Source: Ignavibacteria bacterium
Lineage (GTDB): Bacteria > Bacteroidota > Ignavibacteria > Kapaibacteriales > Kapaibacteriaceae
NCBI GenBank assembly: GCA_015709655.1
Contig: CP054181.1
Coordinates: forward strand, 981,262-1,045,261
Direction: 5' to 3'
Length of the DNA stretch: 64,000 nucleotides
The notes under the pieces were generated by a model, which worked only from the letters and a program-made list of their open reading frames with translations, searched no databases and had not been told where the DNA came from. Positions 8,332 through 18,479 of this stretch are shown here, piece by piece; the stretch's first letter is position 1; each line of letters begins with the position of its first letter. The position numbers were made by a program, and so were the translations under genes.

Positions 8332-9623
8332 TCCGGATTACGTCAGCCCTGGTTATGATGATTACCGCAACAGCGATATCACTTGGTTTTGCTGAAGGCA
8401 GTGAGGGTGTTGTACTCAGGTTTATCAGGGCATACGGACAAGACAACGAGCGATTCCCACCGGTTATCCTGCTCTCTCCCAAGTCAGGTTCGCACATGCC
8501 GGGCTGGGAATATGCTACGGTAGAGTTTGACATCCAAAGCTCCACCATCCCCAACACCTACGTTAAACTTGTACACTGTAATGCGGATTGGACGGAAGAC
8601 TCGAACGGCTTTCTCAACGATGCCATGAACAGGTCCAGTCTTGCCGACTGGTCAGTTGCCCCGCTGCGAAGTACCTACTACTCATACCGTGGTACGGTTA
8701 CCATACCCAACCCACAGCTTCAGCTACGGTTTGCCGGGAACTGGAAGGTTGTTGTGTATGATATGGATTCCGACGTACCCCTGGGCGAAACCAGGATTTT
8801 TGTTGTTGACCCGCAGGCACAGGCCGAAATAAACTTCATGACTGATTTTTACGAGCCTTCGCACAAGGTCAGCTCCATTGCTCTTACCCTTGAAGCCGTT
8901 GTGCGTGCAGACCATTCCCAGGTGATTGACCCCAACGTCCATACCACCGTGTTCTATCGGAATCACCGGTGGTACGAACCGTTTATTTGTTCAACAAAAC
9001 GCTTCGATACTAAATATCCATACCATGTTGCAACACATGTTGTAGGTGTATTCCCGGGCGGAAAAGCCTTTCGCATTGGCCCACTGCCGGCCGAGAATGA
9101 ACACCGGATCCTTGACCTGACCAACCTGGCCCAGTATCCGTCCACCGGTCAGCCTGTGCGGATGCCGCTGAGCGACCTTCCGCGCAACGGCATGTTTATT
9201 GAACGAAGCAATGACGGTGCCCTGGTAACGACAACGGTAAGCCAGTCAGACGATGAGTACGTTCCCGTAGAAATCCTTCTGGATCCCAGCCCGGGGCCGC
9301 CCAGCACCAGCGATGTATTTCTTGCAGGCTCGTTCAACAACTGGAAGCCCGATAAAAACTGGCAGATGTACTATGACGAGCAGTTTAATCTGTACAGGCT
9401 CCGCCAGTGGTTCCGGCGTGGCGTTCACGACTACCTGTATGCCACCGGAACACTGAATATCGACACCGATGAGGTAACTAACTGTAGTTTTGAAGAGTTT
9501 GAAGGAAACACTGCATCAAACAGCAACTCATTCGTTGCTTTTACGTACGCCAGAATGATGGATTACGGCGGCTACGATGCCATAATCGCAGTTACATCGT
9601 CCAACATTTACCAGAACCGATAA
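8328..9623 (+). CDS. Type IX secretion plug protein-like exported protein (DUF5103 family)
   Basis: A protein of 431 residues with a GTG start and an N-terminal signal peptide. The first domain matches the DUF5103/T9SS plug pattern in layout: PPVILLSPKSGS, then KLVHCNADWTED, a YYSYRGTVTIPN strand, and a FAGNWKVVVYD strand leading to FVVDPQ. A second Ig/CBM48-like domain begins near residue 305 with DVFLAGSFNNWKPD. In T9SS, the plug gates the SprA channel. The assignment supports an FCB-group host; it rests on pattern memory rather than a profile search. Confidence 0.7.
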   Translation: MIRITSALVMMITATAISLGFAEGSEGVVLRFIRAYGQDNERFPPVILLSPKSGSHMPGWEYATVEFDIQSSTIPNTYVKLVHCNADWTEDSNGFLNDAMNRSSLADWSVAPLRSTYYSYRGTVTIPNPQLQLRFAGNWKVVVYDMDSDVPLGETRIFVVDPQAQAEINFMTDFYEPSHKVSSIALTLEAVVRADHSQVIDPNVHTTVFYRNHRWYEPFICSTKRFDTKYPYHVATHVVGVFPGGKAFRIGPLPAENEHRILDLTNLAQYPSTGQPVRMPLSDLPRNGMFIERSNDGALVTTTVSQSDDEYVPVEILLDPSPGPPSTSDVFLAGSFNNWKPDKNWQMYYDEQFNLYRLRQWFRRGVHDYLYATGTLNIDTDEVTNCSFEEFEGNTASNSNSFVAFTYARMMDYGGYDAIIAVTSSNIYQNR

Positions 9624-9626
9624 CAC

Positions 9627-10664
9627 GTGGTAAAAAGATCCGACAATATCCGACCCGAAAAGCTTACCGATGATGCGGATGCCGCGCTGCGTCCGCCAAC
9701 GTTTAACGAATTCACCGGTCAGCCCAAAATCGTTGAGAACCTCCAGGTGTTTATTTCCGCCGCCCGAATGCGCAACGAGCCCCTGGACCACGTTCTCCTT
9801 ACCGGTCCGCCCGGTCTTGGCAAAACCACGCTCTCGCACATTATTGCCCGCGAGATGAACGCTAAAATCGTCCTTACCAGCGGACCCGTTCTGGAAAAAG
9901 CAGGTGACCTTGCAGGTATCCTTACCGGCATGAGCGAGGGTGACGTGTTGTTTATTGACGAGATTCACCGCCTTACTGCCGTGATCGAAGAATACCTGTA
10001 CTCGGCGATGGAAGACTACCGTTTGGACATTATGATTGACTCGGGTCCTGCCGCCCGCTCAGTACAACTTTCACTGCCGCGCTTCACCCTTGTTGGTGCA
10101 ACCACACGGCAGGGTCTGCTTTCAGCCCCCTTACGATCACGCTTCGGCATTGCCAACAGACTGGACTATTACAGCACAACAGATCTTGCCCACGTCATCA
10201 CCCGCTCCGCCGCAATCCTTGGGATACACATCGACGGAGAGGGGGCTTTGGAAATCGCGAGACGGTCACGGGGTACTCCGCGTATCGCCAACAGGCTGCT
10301 GCGCCGGACTCGTGACTTTGCCGAAGTAAAAGGCACCGGCATTGTTGACAAGAAGATTGCACTCACTGCACTTCGGGCCCTTGATGTAGATGAGTTTGGT
10401 CTGGATGAGATTGACGCCCGGATCATGCTAACCATACTTGAGAAGTTTGGCGGGGGTCCGGTGGGTATTACAACGATTGCCGTGAGCATCGGCGAAGATG
10501 CGGGCACCCTTGAAGAAGTGTACGAGCCGTACCTTATTCAGCAGGGGTTCCTGCAACGCACACCTCGTGGACGTGTTGCTACCGCCCTTGCCTACCGTCA
10601 CTTCTCGGTTACTCCACCCGAGGCTTCCTCGCAAGGTTCCATGTTTAGCGAAGGAGATTCATGA
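9627..10664 (+). CDS. ruvB: Holliday junction branch-migration helicase RuvB
   Basis: A protein of 345 residues with a GTG start. Walker A is GPPGLGKTT, Walker B is DEIHRL, sensor 1 lies in [20 protein letters not shown], and the arginine-rich [20 protein letters not shown] precedes the winged-helix domain. RuvB is the hexameric AAA+ motor that drives RuvA-bound Holliday junctions. It carries a copy of the host 9-mer at 10240. Its stop overlaps the next ATG. Confidence 0.97.
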   Translation: MVKRSDNIRPEKLTDDADAALRPPTFNEFTGQPKIVENLQVFISAARMRNEPLDHVLLTGPPGLGKTTLSHIIAREMNAKIVLTSGPVLEKAGDLAGILTGMSEGDVLFIDEIHRLTAVIEEYLYSAMEDYRLDIMIDSGPAARSVQLSLPRFTLVGATTRQGLLSAPLRSRFGIANRLDYYSTTDLAHVITRSAAILGIHIDGEGALEIARRSRGTPRIANRLLRRTRDFAEVKGTGIVDKKIALTALRALDVDEFGLDEIDARIMLTILEKFGGGPVGITTIAVSIGEDAGTLEEVYEPYLIQQGFLQRTPRGRVATALAYRHFSVTPPEASSQGSMFSEGDS

Positions 10665-11473
10665 AACTGCTATATCGTTCAATGGCTTTATTACTTGCCT
10701 TTTTTATTACCGCTTCCACGCTGGCCGCTAATGAAAACCCGGTGCGGCTTAGCTCATTGCTACAGAACTCCACCAGAGTGGTGCTATCGTGTAAGAATGT
10801 TGTTGCGAGTATGGCATGGTGGACGCGGCTTGGCTTTACGCCAACGGCTGACGGTATGAAGCGCCCCGACAGCGCCATCACCCTGACCGACAATCAGATT
10901 CTGCTTACACTGGTGAAAGACTCACAACCCTCACCGGTACTGATGTTTGGCGTTTCCAATATCCGGACTGTAAAGGACTCACTGGACTCACTGCGGGTTC
11001 CGCTTAAATTCGATGTGGAGGGACCCACCCTTGGCGAAATCCGGCTGCAGTCACCTGCAGGTATTTTCCTTGCCATCCGTCCGTCTGCCCAGGAACCTAT
11101 CATACCAGTTACCGGCGATTCCAATTCCGTCTGTGGAAGGCTCACAGAATTCTCGGTATCAACACCCTCACTGCAGCAGGAACTTAAGTTCTGGGACAAG
11201 CTTAGCTTCACGCCCGTCCGGTCATCAATGCAGCCATATCCGTTTTCCTTGGTTTCTGACGGACACTTTACCATTGGCATCCATGAAAGCCGCGACATAC
11301 CTTCCGTTGCACTCACGTTTTTTGCTGCCGACATGGCCGACAGAATTGAGCGATTAAAGAAACAGGGCATTACATGTTCGGAAGAGTTAAAGTCAGACGC
11401 CGGCATAACTGAACATGCCTTCCTAACCTCGCCCGATGGCCAGTTTGTCCTACTCTTTACCGGCAATCAATAA
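10661..11473 (+). CDS. Exported VOC (glyoxalase-like) two-module protein
   Basis: A protein of 270 residues with a signal peptide ending near ALAANENP. Two vicinal-oxygen-chelate modules are visible, around residues 35-145 ([19 protein letters not shown]) and 165-270 ([19 protein letters not shown]). The metal-binding His/Glu pattern of true glyoxalases is incomplete, so I would not name a reaction. Its export is unusual for the VOC family. Confidence 0.6.
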   Translation: MKLLYRSMALLLAFFITASTLAANENPVRLSSLLQNSTRVVLSCKNVVASMAWWTRLGFTPTADGMKRPDSAITLTDNQILLTLVKDSQPSPVLMFGVSNIRTVKDSLDSLRVPLKFDVEGPTLGEIRLQSPAGIFLAIRPSAQEPIIPVTGDSNSVCGRLTEFSVSTPSLQQELKFWDKLSFTPVRSSMQPYPFSLVSDGHFTIGIHESRDIPSVALTFFAADMADRIERLKKQGITCSEELKSDAGITEHAFLTSPDGQFVLLFTGNQ

Positions 11474-11508
11474 ACTTTTTTACCGCACGTACCTTGATTA
11501 TCACTCAC

Positions 11509-12975
11509 ATGAGTAAAACAATTACGCCCCGAAACGAAGACTACTCACAATGGTATATCGACATTGTCCGTAAAGCCGGCCTTGCCGACTATTCAGCAGT
11601 AAAAGGCTGCATGGTTATCAAGCCCCTTGGCTTTGGGATTTGGGAAAACATGCGCGACCAGCTTGACCGGATGTTTAAAGAAACCGGTCACGTGAATGCA
11701 TACTTCCCGCTCTTCATCCCAAAGAGCTTCCTCAGTAAAGAAGCTGCCCACGTAGAAGGATTTGCCAAGGAGTGTGCCGTTGTAACCCACTACCGCTTAA
11801 AGAATGCCGATGACGGAAGCGGTGTAGTTGTGGACCCGGATGCTAAACTTGAAGAAGAACTTATCGTTCGTCCCACAAGCGAAACGATAATCTGGAACAC
11901 CTACAAAGACTGGATACAGAGCTATCGCGACCTGCCGCTGCTCATCAATCAATGGGCAAACGTTGTGCGCTGGGAGATGCGGACACGTTTATTTCTGCGG
12001 ACTGCTGAATTTCTGTGGCAGGAAGGTCACACAGCCCACGAAACCCGCGAAGAGGCTATTCAGGAAGCTGAACAAATGCTCGACGTATATGCGAAATTCG
12101 CTGAAGAGTATATGGCAATGCCAGTGGTGCGTGGACGCAAAACAGCGAATGAACGGTTCGCCGGTGCTGAAGACACGTATTGCATTGAAGCTCTTATGCA
12201 GGACGGCTGGGCGCTTCAGGCCGGTACCAGCCACTTCCTTGGACAGAACTTTGCCAAGGCGTTCGACGTACAGTTCAGCACCCGCAACAACACATTAGAA
12301 TACGTATGGGCAACCTCATGGGGCGTCAGCACGCGCCTGATGGGCGCACTGGTCATGGTCCACAGCGACGACCAGGGCCTCGTAATCCCGCCGCGCCTAG
12401 CGCCTACGCAAGTCGTTATTGTCCCCATACCAAAGCCCCTTCCCGAACTCACCGAAAAAGCCAACCAGATAGCCGCCGAACTACGCAGCCAGGGTATTCG
12501 TATAAAAATTGACGATGATGAGCAGAACCGGCCCGGCTTCAAGTTTGCGGAATACGAAAAGGTCGGCGTTCCCGTCCGCCTAGGCTTAGGTGCCCGGGAC
12601 CTTGCCAACGGCACCATCGAAGTAGCGCGGCGCGACACCGGCGAAAAGTCAAACGTCCCGATAGACACCCTTGGCACCCACATACCCGCCCTTTTGGAGG
12701 AGATCCAGAGCAACCTGTACAACCGTGCATTAGAGTACCGTGAAAGTCACACCACCATCGTAAACACCTGGGACGAATTCACCCACGTACTCGAAACCAA
12801 GGGCGGCTTCATCAGCGCGCACTGGGACGGCACCACCGAAACCGAACTCAAGATCAAGGAACTAACAAAAGCAACCATCCGCTGCATCCCTCTGGACGGG
12901 GATACCAAGCCGGGCACCTGCATCCTTACCGGCAAGCCAAGTGAGCGTCGGGTATTATTCGCCAGAGCGTATTAG
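11509..12975 (+). CDS. proS: Prolyl-tRNA synthetase, archaeal/eukaryote-like type
   Basis: A protein of about 488 residues using ATG 11509 ([12 protein letters not shown]). Class II signatures are [29 protein letters not shown], and motif 3 [15 protein letters not shown]. The length and lack of an editing insertion between motifs 2 and 3 mark it as the archaeal-type ProRS, which occurs in many Bacteroidota and related phyla. It ends just before the first copy of the IS-rich region. Confidence 0.95.
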   Translation: MSKTITPRNEDYSQWYIDIVRKAGLADYSAVKGCMVIKPLGFGIWENMRDQLDRMFKETGHVNAYFPLFIPKSFLSKEAAHVEGFAKECAVVTHYRLKNADDGSGVVVDPDAKLEEELIVRPTSETIIWNTYKDWIQSYRDLPLLINQWANVVRWEMRTRLFLRTAEFLWQEGHTAHETREEAIQEAEQMLDVYAKFAEEYMAMPVVRGRKTANERFAGAEDTYCIEALMQDGWALQAGTSHFLGQNFAKAFDVQFSTRNNTLEYVWATSWGVSTRLMGALVMVHSDDQGLVIPPRLAPTQVVIVPIPKPLPELTEKANQIAAELRSQGIRIKIDDDEQNRPGFKFAEYEKVGVPVRLGLGARDLANGTIEVARRDTGEKSNVPIDTLGTHIPALLEEIQSNLYNRALEYRESHTTIVNTWDEFTHVLETKGGFISAHWDGTTETELKIKELTKATIRCIPLDGDTKPGTCILTGKPSERRVLFARAY

Positions 12976-13196
12976 TGGGAAGGGGGCTTGGGAATCGCAG
13001 CGGCACATTTAGTGAAGCCGACCAGTTCACAACCGGGAACGTACTGTTGCGCAACTGTCAATCCTCTTCCCTGATCGTCTTCAACTAACCTTGTGACGTC
13101 AAATGGCACACTTAATGCAGCACTCCCTTGTATTAGCCCCTTAAAAGACTGGACAGAAATCACGAACCAGATTTGTACCAGTTAACTTAGGGAACC

Positions 13197-13508
13197 ATGT
13201 CAAGAACAAAGCGAACATTTACACCGGAAGACCGGCTGAGTCTTCTGCAGGAAGCGGAGCGGGAGGGATATTTGGCTACCTGTCGCAAGTACAATTTATC
13301 CCCATCTTTATTGGCAAAGTGGAAGCAACGGTATCTATGCAAGGGTGTCGCAGGGCTGAACCCCTCGTATAGGCGGATAGATCCGGCCGTACGAGCGTTA
13401 GAAGAAGAGAATGAGCGATTGAAACGTATCATCGCCCGACAAGCATTAGAGCTTGAGGTCAAAGGAGAGTTGCTAAAAAAAACACCTATCCAACCAAGGA
13501 GAAAGTGA
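13197..13508 (+). CDS. IS3-family transposase OrfA
   Basis: A protein of 103 residues with an N-terminal helix-turn-helix (ATCRKYNLSPSLLAKWKQRY) and a C-terminal leucine-zipper-like helix (ALEEENERLKRIIARQALEL). This is the DNA-binding subunit of an IS3-type transposase. A run of eight A residues near 13475-13482 could be the slippery site for the usual -1 frameshift into orfB, whose frame overlaps the orfA end. Confidence 0.85.
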   Translation: MSRTKRTFTPEDRLSLLQEAEREGYLATCRKYNLSPSLLAKWKQRYLCKGVAGLNPSYRRIDPAVRALEEENERLKRIIARQALELEVKGELLKKTPIQPRRK

Positions 13509-14553
13509 TGATCGTCCAGCATTACTCCGATCGAGCCGCCGTTACGGTTCTTTCGCAGTGGCTAGGATTGCCACGGAGTACGTTATACTATACGCCTCGC
13601 CCGGGAAAACGTGGTAAAAAACCCAGCACACATACGCTGTATCACGGCTCGATGGTCCCTAATGAAGAGGTTGTTGACAAGATAAAGGAACTTATCAGTG
13701 GTCCGTACAATGCTTATGGGTACCAATCTGTTCATGATGATTTACGCCAATTAGGGTGATTAATCACAAGAAGACGTATCGCCTCATGGATGAGCAGAAA
13801 CTTCTTCTTGGGAAAGTTATCCGTAGCCGTGGGAAACGCACGTGGGTGCAGTATAGGCAGATATCGGCTCATCAGCCGATGGAGTACTTATGTCTTGATA
13901 TTAAGTATGTCTGGGTACACGGAGAAGGTCGGTGGTATTACCTACTCTCGATCATGGATGTGTTCAGCCGCAAGATTATCCAGTGGATCTTCCAGAGGAG
14001 TGTCCGCAAGCATGACGTGATCGTGATGTTTCGCAGGTTGCATACACAGTACAACCTCAAGGGAGTACTCATCAGAAATGATAACGGCTCCCAGTTTCTG
14101 GCCAATCAGGTGAGAAGCTATCTCGCTGAACTTGAAGCCAAGCAGGAATTTACCCATGTGGCTACACCCGAAGAAAATGCCTACATCGAAGCATTCCACA
14201 GCATTCTTCAACGGGAGCTGGTTGAACGATTTGAGTTTAGCAGCTTCTACGAAGCTAACCAGCATCTTCAACACTACATGCAGTGGTATAACTATGAGCG
14301 CAAACACAGAAAACTCGGCCCAATAACTCCACAGCAGAAATGGGAAACTGGTCTGCTCACTACGTCCACTCCGGAGTTCGCTCATGTGTCGGAACGAGCC
14401 AGGCTCGGTTCGAAGGAGTTCACAGAACATCAAACACAATTTCAGTTGTCAGGCATCACCGACCCAACAACTGATGCTGTTACTCGCCGCTGCTCAAACA
14501 AGAAGGAGAATAATCGGCACGTACTACATATCTTTGACAACAATTCTGTCTAA
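13505..14553 (+). pseudogene. IS3-family transposase OrfB, frameshifted
   Basis: The first part (13505-13759, 84 codons) ends with a stop after VHDDLRQLG. The rest continues in another frame from 13756 with INHKKTYRLM, then an rve integrase domain whose three acidic residues are intact (LDIKYV, RNDNGSQF, EENAYIEAF). The two parts are what an unbroken OrfB would contain (HTH_21 region, then the DDE core), so a small deletion near 13755 has probably split the gene. A programmed event at this position would be unusual. Confidence 0.75.
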
Positions 14554-14572
14554 TCTATTGGGGGTTGATACA

Positions 14573-15587
14573 AAAGGCTCGCTATATTTCAGAAGCTACT
14601 TTCAAAAGGTTGCGTTGCACCGAAATTTTTGAAGGAGACTGTTTAGTTTCACGTTTGCCTGACCCAGTTGGAAGAGCTTGTATATTGCCTGATACAGGCG
14701 AAAAAATGATTACAGCGGTTGACTGCACAATTATTCGATTTGACAACAAGCAAATTATACCAAATTGGTTTTTATACTATTCGCTTTCCAATGAATATCA
14801 AAACGAAATTCAAAAACAGGTAACGGGTGCGACAAGACAAAGGATTAGTAGAAAGAATTTGGGATTAGTTTCTGTGCCAGTTGCTCCTCTCCCCGAACAA
14901 CAACGCATTGTTTCCATTTTAGACAAGGTTTTTTCGGTTATTGAGCGCAGTCGAAATAATGCCGAACAAAACCTCAAAAACGCCAAAAAACTTTTTGAAA
15001 GCTATTTGCAGGGGGTGTTTGAAAAAAAGGGTGATGGTTGGGAAGAACAACTTTTGGAAGATTGTTTCAAAATGAAAAGTGGAGATAATTTAACTGCAAA
15101 AAATATGTCCGAAGGGGAATATCCCGTGTTCGGTGGAAATGGAATTGCAGGTTATCACAATGAATTTAATTTATCGGGCAGTAATGTAATTATCGGTAGA
15201 GTTGGTGCATTGTGTGGAAATGTAAGACACATTACTGAAAACATTTGGTTGACTGATAATGCTTTTAAAGTAGTTGATTTCAAATTTGATTTTGACCATT
15301 CATTTTTGACATACTTACTCAATCATAAAGATTTGAGAAGTTATGCAAGACAGGCAGCACAGCCAGTTATTTCAAATTCATCATTGAAAGATGTTGTTTT
15401 AATTTTCCCAAAATCAAAAAAAGAACAACAAACCATCGTCCGTCAATTAGATGCCCTACGAGCAGAAACACAAAAATTGGAAGCGGTATATCAAAAGAAA
15501 ATGGATGATTTGGTAGAAATGAAAAAATCCATCTTGCAAAAAGCATTTGCGGGGGAATTGAAAACTGAAAAAGCGGCAATGATATGA
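14573..15587 (+). pseudogene. hsdS: Type I restriction specificity subunit HsdS, 5'-truncated
   Basis: About 338 codons remain. The N-terminal remnant of target-recognition domain 1 begins right at the IS end (KARYISEATFKRL). TRD1 ends with VPVAPLPEQQRIVSILDKVF and a coiled-coil spacer, TRD2 runs from WEEQLLEDCFKMKSG to SKKEQQTIVRQLDALRAETQ, and a second coiled coil closes the protein. HsdS sets the DNA sequence recognised by HsdM and HsdR. The start and upstream hsdM are missing, presumably lost with IS copy 1. Its base composition is much more AT-rich than proS. Confidence 0.85.
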
Positions 15588-16459
15588 ACCAAAAAATATC
15601 CATACGATTTTTTGAAGACCGTGAAGTGCGTGCCGTTTGGGATGACGAAAATGCCAAATGGTGGTTTTCCGTATTGGATATTGTAGCCGTGCTTACCGAC
15701 CAAAACGACTACACCAAAACTCGCAACTACTGGAAATACCTAAAAGCAAAATTAAAAAAAGAAAACAGTCAAGTGGTTAGTGTCACTACCCAGTTGAAAT
15801 TGCTTGCACCTGATGGCAAAAGGCGTTTAGCCGATATGCTCGACTATAATGGGATTATTGCCCTTGGCAAAACATTTCCGGGAACAAAAGCCAACCGCTT
15901 TATTGAATGGTTTACCTACAGTGATGAAACTATTGACGGGAAAAGTAAAACCAAAGCGTATGCCTTATTCGATAGTTCTTTTATCAACAGTATAGAAGTA
16001 GGCACAACTAAAGGCTTGCAGCAAATTCACGGGTATTTATTTGGCGGTTTGTATGACTTTGCAGGGCAAATAAGGCAGAAAAATATTTCAAAAGGTGGTT
16101 TTCAATTTGCCGTTTCACGCTTTCTTGGGGAAACATTAAAACAAGTAGATGAAATGCCTGAAAACACATTTGATGAAATTGTAGCCAAATATGTAGAGAT
16201 GAATGTAGCCCATCCTTTTATGGAAGGCAATGGCAGAAGCACCCGAATTTGGTTGGATTTGATATTTAAAAAACGCCTAAAAAAGTGTGTGAATTGGAGC
16301 AAAATAGGGAAAACTGAATATATGAATGCAATGGTAAAAAGTCCTGTAAACAGTAGTGCTTTGAAAAAACTACTCAAAAACGCCTTAACTACCGAAATAG
16401 ATAGCAGAGAAATGTTTATGAAAGGAATTGATTATTCTTATTACTACGAAGAAAATTAA
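15584..16459 (+). CDS. BroN-like plus Fic domain protein inside a type I R-M locus
   Basis: A protein of 291 residues whose ATG overlaps the hsdS stop. Residues ~8-125 resemble the BRO N-terminal DNA-binding domain ([18 protein letters not shown]). The C-terminal part is a Fic fold with the motif [16 protein letters not shown], which keeps the catalytic His, the acidic residue and the GNGR anion hole. Fic enzymes usually transfer AMP or another nucleotide to a protein hydroxyl. Such proteins occur between hsdS and hsdR in other type I loci, where their role is unsettled. No inhibitory helix motif is obvious. Confidence 0.8.
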   Translation: MNQKISIRFFEDREVRAVWDDENAKWWFSVLDIVAVLTDQNDYTKTRNYWKYLKAKLKKENSQVVSVTTQLKLLAPDGKRRLADMLDYNGIIALGKTFPGTKANRFIEWFTYSDETIDGKSKTKAYALFDSSFINSIEVGTTKGLQQIHGYLFGGLYDFAGQIRQKNISKGGFQFAVSRFLGETLKQVDEMPENTFDEIVAKYVEMNVAHPFMEGNGRSTRIWLDLIFKKRLKKCVNWSKIGKTEYMNAMVKSPVNSSALKKLLKNALTTEIDSREMFMKGIDYSYYYEEN

Positions 16460-16464
16460 AAGAA

Positions 16465-16608
16465 ATGAACGAAGCAGAAACAAGAGCGGAACTTATTGAC
16501 CCAAAGCTAAAGGCTTGTGGTTGGGGCGTGGTGGAAGGCTCTAAAGTCCTTCGTGAATACCACATTACGCAAGGGAAAATACAAACAGGCGGTGGGCGTG
16601 GTGAGTAG
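16465..16608 (+). pseudogene. hsdR: Type I restriction endonuclease HsdR, N-terminal fragment cut by an IS
   Basis: A start codon six bases after the Fic gene begins 47 codons matching the N-terminus of HsdR proteins: NEAETRAELIDPKLKACGW, followed by REYHITQGKIQTGGGRG. In intact proteins this leads to the PD-(D/E)xK nuclease domain. Here a TAG follows at the border of IS copy 2, and nothing of the remaining ~700-900 residues is seen on the far side of the IS. Restriction activity is therefore lost. Confidence 0.8.
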
Positions 16609-16647
16609 GGTGGATTTATCGGTCCAGTCACAGGTTATAAAAATGTG

Positions 16648-17472
16648 TTAGGCTGCATGGTTGTTGAATGCAGTGATTGGGGGTCGATAATTGTGCCTGC
16701 TGTGAGGTCGCTCGTTGTTGTACATGTGCAGCCACATGTTTGAGATCGTTTGCCCCTCGGCTAGTGACATGAAGATTTCTGCATTTAGCACCTCACGTCG
16801 GTAGGTTCCGACGAAGCTCTCTGCAAAGCCGTTCTGCCATGGCTTCCCGGGCTGAATGTATGCCAGCGTAACTTTGCGCCGTTGAGCCCATTGCTGCACC
16901 ACATACGCAATGAATTGTCCTCCGTTGTCGGAACGAATGTACTTCGGCATTCCATACCGAGCTACCTGCTCGTCAAGAACAGCCTCAACATCAGCGCCTT
17001 TGAATGACCGCCGCACGGTTATGCTGAGGCCATACGACGTGGCTTCGTCCTTGATCAGCAGTGCCATCATCTTCCGACCGGTCATCAAACGATCCTCAGC
17101 AAAGTCCATGCACCATACCTCGTGTGGCTGTATCGCCGTCGGATTGATCCGTACGCTGCGCCGGATCTTGCGTGAACGCTTACGCCACTGAGCCGCATGG
17201 CCACTTTGCCGGTAAACGCGGTGAACAGTGCACTCTGAGTAGTCATGCCCCTGCTCCCGCATCCAGCCGAACACCAATCGCTTGCCCCAGGCCGGGTGTT
17301 TCGCCACAACGTCATTGATGATCTTCTGTACTGGAGCATCCTTGGCTGGCTGGCGAGGCTTATACGTTACCATTGAACGTGAAACACCCATTAGAACACA
17401 CGCGCGGCGTTGATCCAGGCCTCGTCGACTGGCGTACTCCACTGCCTGAAGTTTCTGTGGGACGCCTACCAT
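16648..17472 (-). CDS. IS3-family transposase OrfB (DDE)
   Basis: A protein of 274 residues overlapping orfA by seven bases. It has an HTH_21 region near residues 45-100 (HPAWGKRLVFGWMREQGHDY) and an rve core with all three acidic residues (MDFAED, RSDNGGQF, NGFAESFVG). The gene looks intact. Group features resemble the IS407-type branch of IS3. Confidence 0.9.
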   Translation of the reverse strand: MVGVPQKLQAVEYASRRGLDQRRACVLMGVSRSMVTYKPRQPAKDAPVQKIINDVVAKHPAWGKRLVFGWMREQGHDYSECTVHRVYRQSGHAAQWRKRSRKIRRSVRINPTAIQPHEVWCMDFAEDRLMTGRKMMALLIKDEATSYGLSITVRRSFKGADVEAVLDEQVARYGMPKYIRSDNGGQFIAYVVQQWAQRRKVTLAYIQPGKPWQNGFAESFVGTYRREVLNAEIFMSLAEGQTISNMWLHMYNNERPHSRHNYRPPITAFNNHAA

Positions 17473-17729
17473 TTTTTTGCCGCAATCTCTTTCATCACTT
17501 CGATCTCAAGATCACGCTCGGCGACCAGCTTCTTCAGCCGGGCGTTCTCCTGCGTGATCCGCTTGAGCTCGGAGACCTGGCTCGGCTCCATGCTCCCGTA
17601 CTTCTTGCGCCATATGTAGATCGTGTGTGACGACACCTTGTACTTCTTCGATGTCGTTGATACGCCATGGGCGTGTGATGCGCGAACGATGCTAACGATC
17701 TGCTCCTCGCTATAATGGCTCTTCCTCAT
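17466..17729 (-). CDS. IS3-family transposase OrfA
   Basis: A protein of 87 residues with a helix-turn-helix (STTSKKYKVSSHTIYIWRKK) and a leucine-rich helix (LKRITQENARLKKLVAERDL). It acts with OrfB in cut-and-paste or copy-out transposition. Frame and overlap suggest the usual -1 frameshift to make an OrfAB fusion. Confidence 0.88.
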   Translation of the reverse strand: MRKSHYSEEQIVSIVRASHAHGVSTTSKKYKVSSHTIYIWRKKYGSMEPSQVSELKRITQENARLKKLVAERDLEIEVMKEIAAKKW

Positions 17730-17778
17730 CAGTCCTCCTTTGAGAATTCCGTCTCAACTTAGGACTGGTCCGATTTTT

Positions 17779-17991
17779 TCACACCACTCCAGAACAATGC
17801 CCATATCTCAATAGAACTATCCTTTCACATTGTTTAACAATGTTTTGATAATCAGCTTCATTGCAATAATTGTTGCTGATATAAACTTCGTTTCCGTTGT
17901 CCCAAAAGAAGTCTGCAATGTCGTAAAGACATTCATCAGCTTCTTGTTCTTTATTTTCGATTACTAAATATTTCATTTTCAAATCATTCAT
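17779..17991 (-). pseudogene. Hypothetical cassette gene truncated by IS copy 2
   Basis: An ORF of 70 codons overlapping the stop of the DUF4405 gene (ATGA), so it was translated with that operon. Its last codon and stop (GTG TGA) come from the IS terminus, so the true C-terminus is lost. The remaining part is acidic with several cysteines (DECLYDIADFFWDNGNEVYI, KQCERIVLLRYGHCSG). I do not recognise a family. Confidence 0.6.
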
Positions 17992-18464
17992 TCCATAATC
18001 AAATCAATTACTTCCTCTGGGTCGCTATTATTGTTCAACCATATTTCTTTAATGGTTGTTGCTTTTTCAATCAAAATCCCTTTCTCTTTTAGTTTGGCAG
18101 ATGCCTTATCGTAATTGATGTCCAAGGCTCTGAAAGCATCGCCAACAGGAGCTTTTACAATTCTTTCCATCATTTGTAAATCAACGGGCGGATACATCCT
18201 TTCAGATACAATAAGTATTGCAGAAACAGTCACTACCCCGAATAAAGCAGGTAAAAAGACACCTTTTTTGAAATGGATTTTAAGGGCTTTCCAATTGAGA
18301 ATAATGTGAAAAATGGCGCACACAACAAAGAACAAACCGAGTATTTCGTGAACTACTTCTGTATAGCCGTCGAACAAATGGAAGAACATCAGCAGGCCCG
18401 AAATGGCGACCACAAGGAACACCAATGATATAAATGGGGTAACATATTTTCTATTCGGTTTCAT
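17988..18464 (-). CDS. DUF4405-like membrane protein
   Basis: A protein of about 158 residues (start at the second ATG of the frame, MKPNRKYVTPF). It has two N-terminal membrane segments with histidines in HEILGLFFVVCAIFHIILNW, a pattern of DUF4405 proteins related to cytochrome-b-like membrane subunits, then a third segment and a soluble C-terminal domain with repeated acidic residues. It follows a flavodoxin-fold oxidoreductase by ten bases, suggesting a small redox operon. Confidence 0.6.
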   Translation of the reverse strand: MKPNRKYVTPFISLVFLVVAISGLLMFFHLFDGYTEVVHEILGLFFVVCAIFHIILNWKALKIHFKKGVFLPALFGVVTVSAILIVSERMYPPVDLQMMERIVKAPVGDAFRALDINYDKASAKLKEKGILIEKATTIKEIWLNNNSDPEEVIDLIME

Positions 18465-18479
18465 AATCAAATAATTTAA

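Larger units (their letters stand above)
13129..14572 (+). mobile_element. IS3-family element copy 1
   Basis: The ends are imperfect inverted repeats: TGTATTAGCCCCTTAAAAGA at 13129 and, on the minus strand from 14572, TGTATCAACCCCCAATAGAT; both continue into GACAGAA. The element spans 1444 bp and holds an orfA-orfB pair. I see no short direct repeat in the flanks (CCT on the left, AAA on the right). The right end abuts a truncated hsdS, so the flanks were probably rearranged after insertion. Confidence 0.75.
16609..17783 (-). mobile_element. IS3-family element copy 2 (different from copy 1)
   Basis: The terminal repeats are imperfect: minus-strand TGTGAAAAAATCGGACCAGT at the right end and plus-strand GGTGGATTTATCGGTCCAGT at the left end, sharing TCGG-x-CCAGTC. 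The left boundary could be 16609 or 16611. It carries orfA and orfB on the minus strand. The left flank is hsdR and the right flank a truncated cassette gene, with no evident target duplication, so the IS probably mediated a deletion or fusion. Confidence 0.75.

Noticed and set aside
12972..13163. Minus-strand frame of 63 codons between proS and the IS
   Set aside because: It spans the IS terminus and has no family motif.
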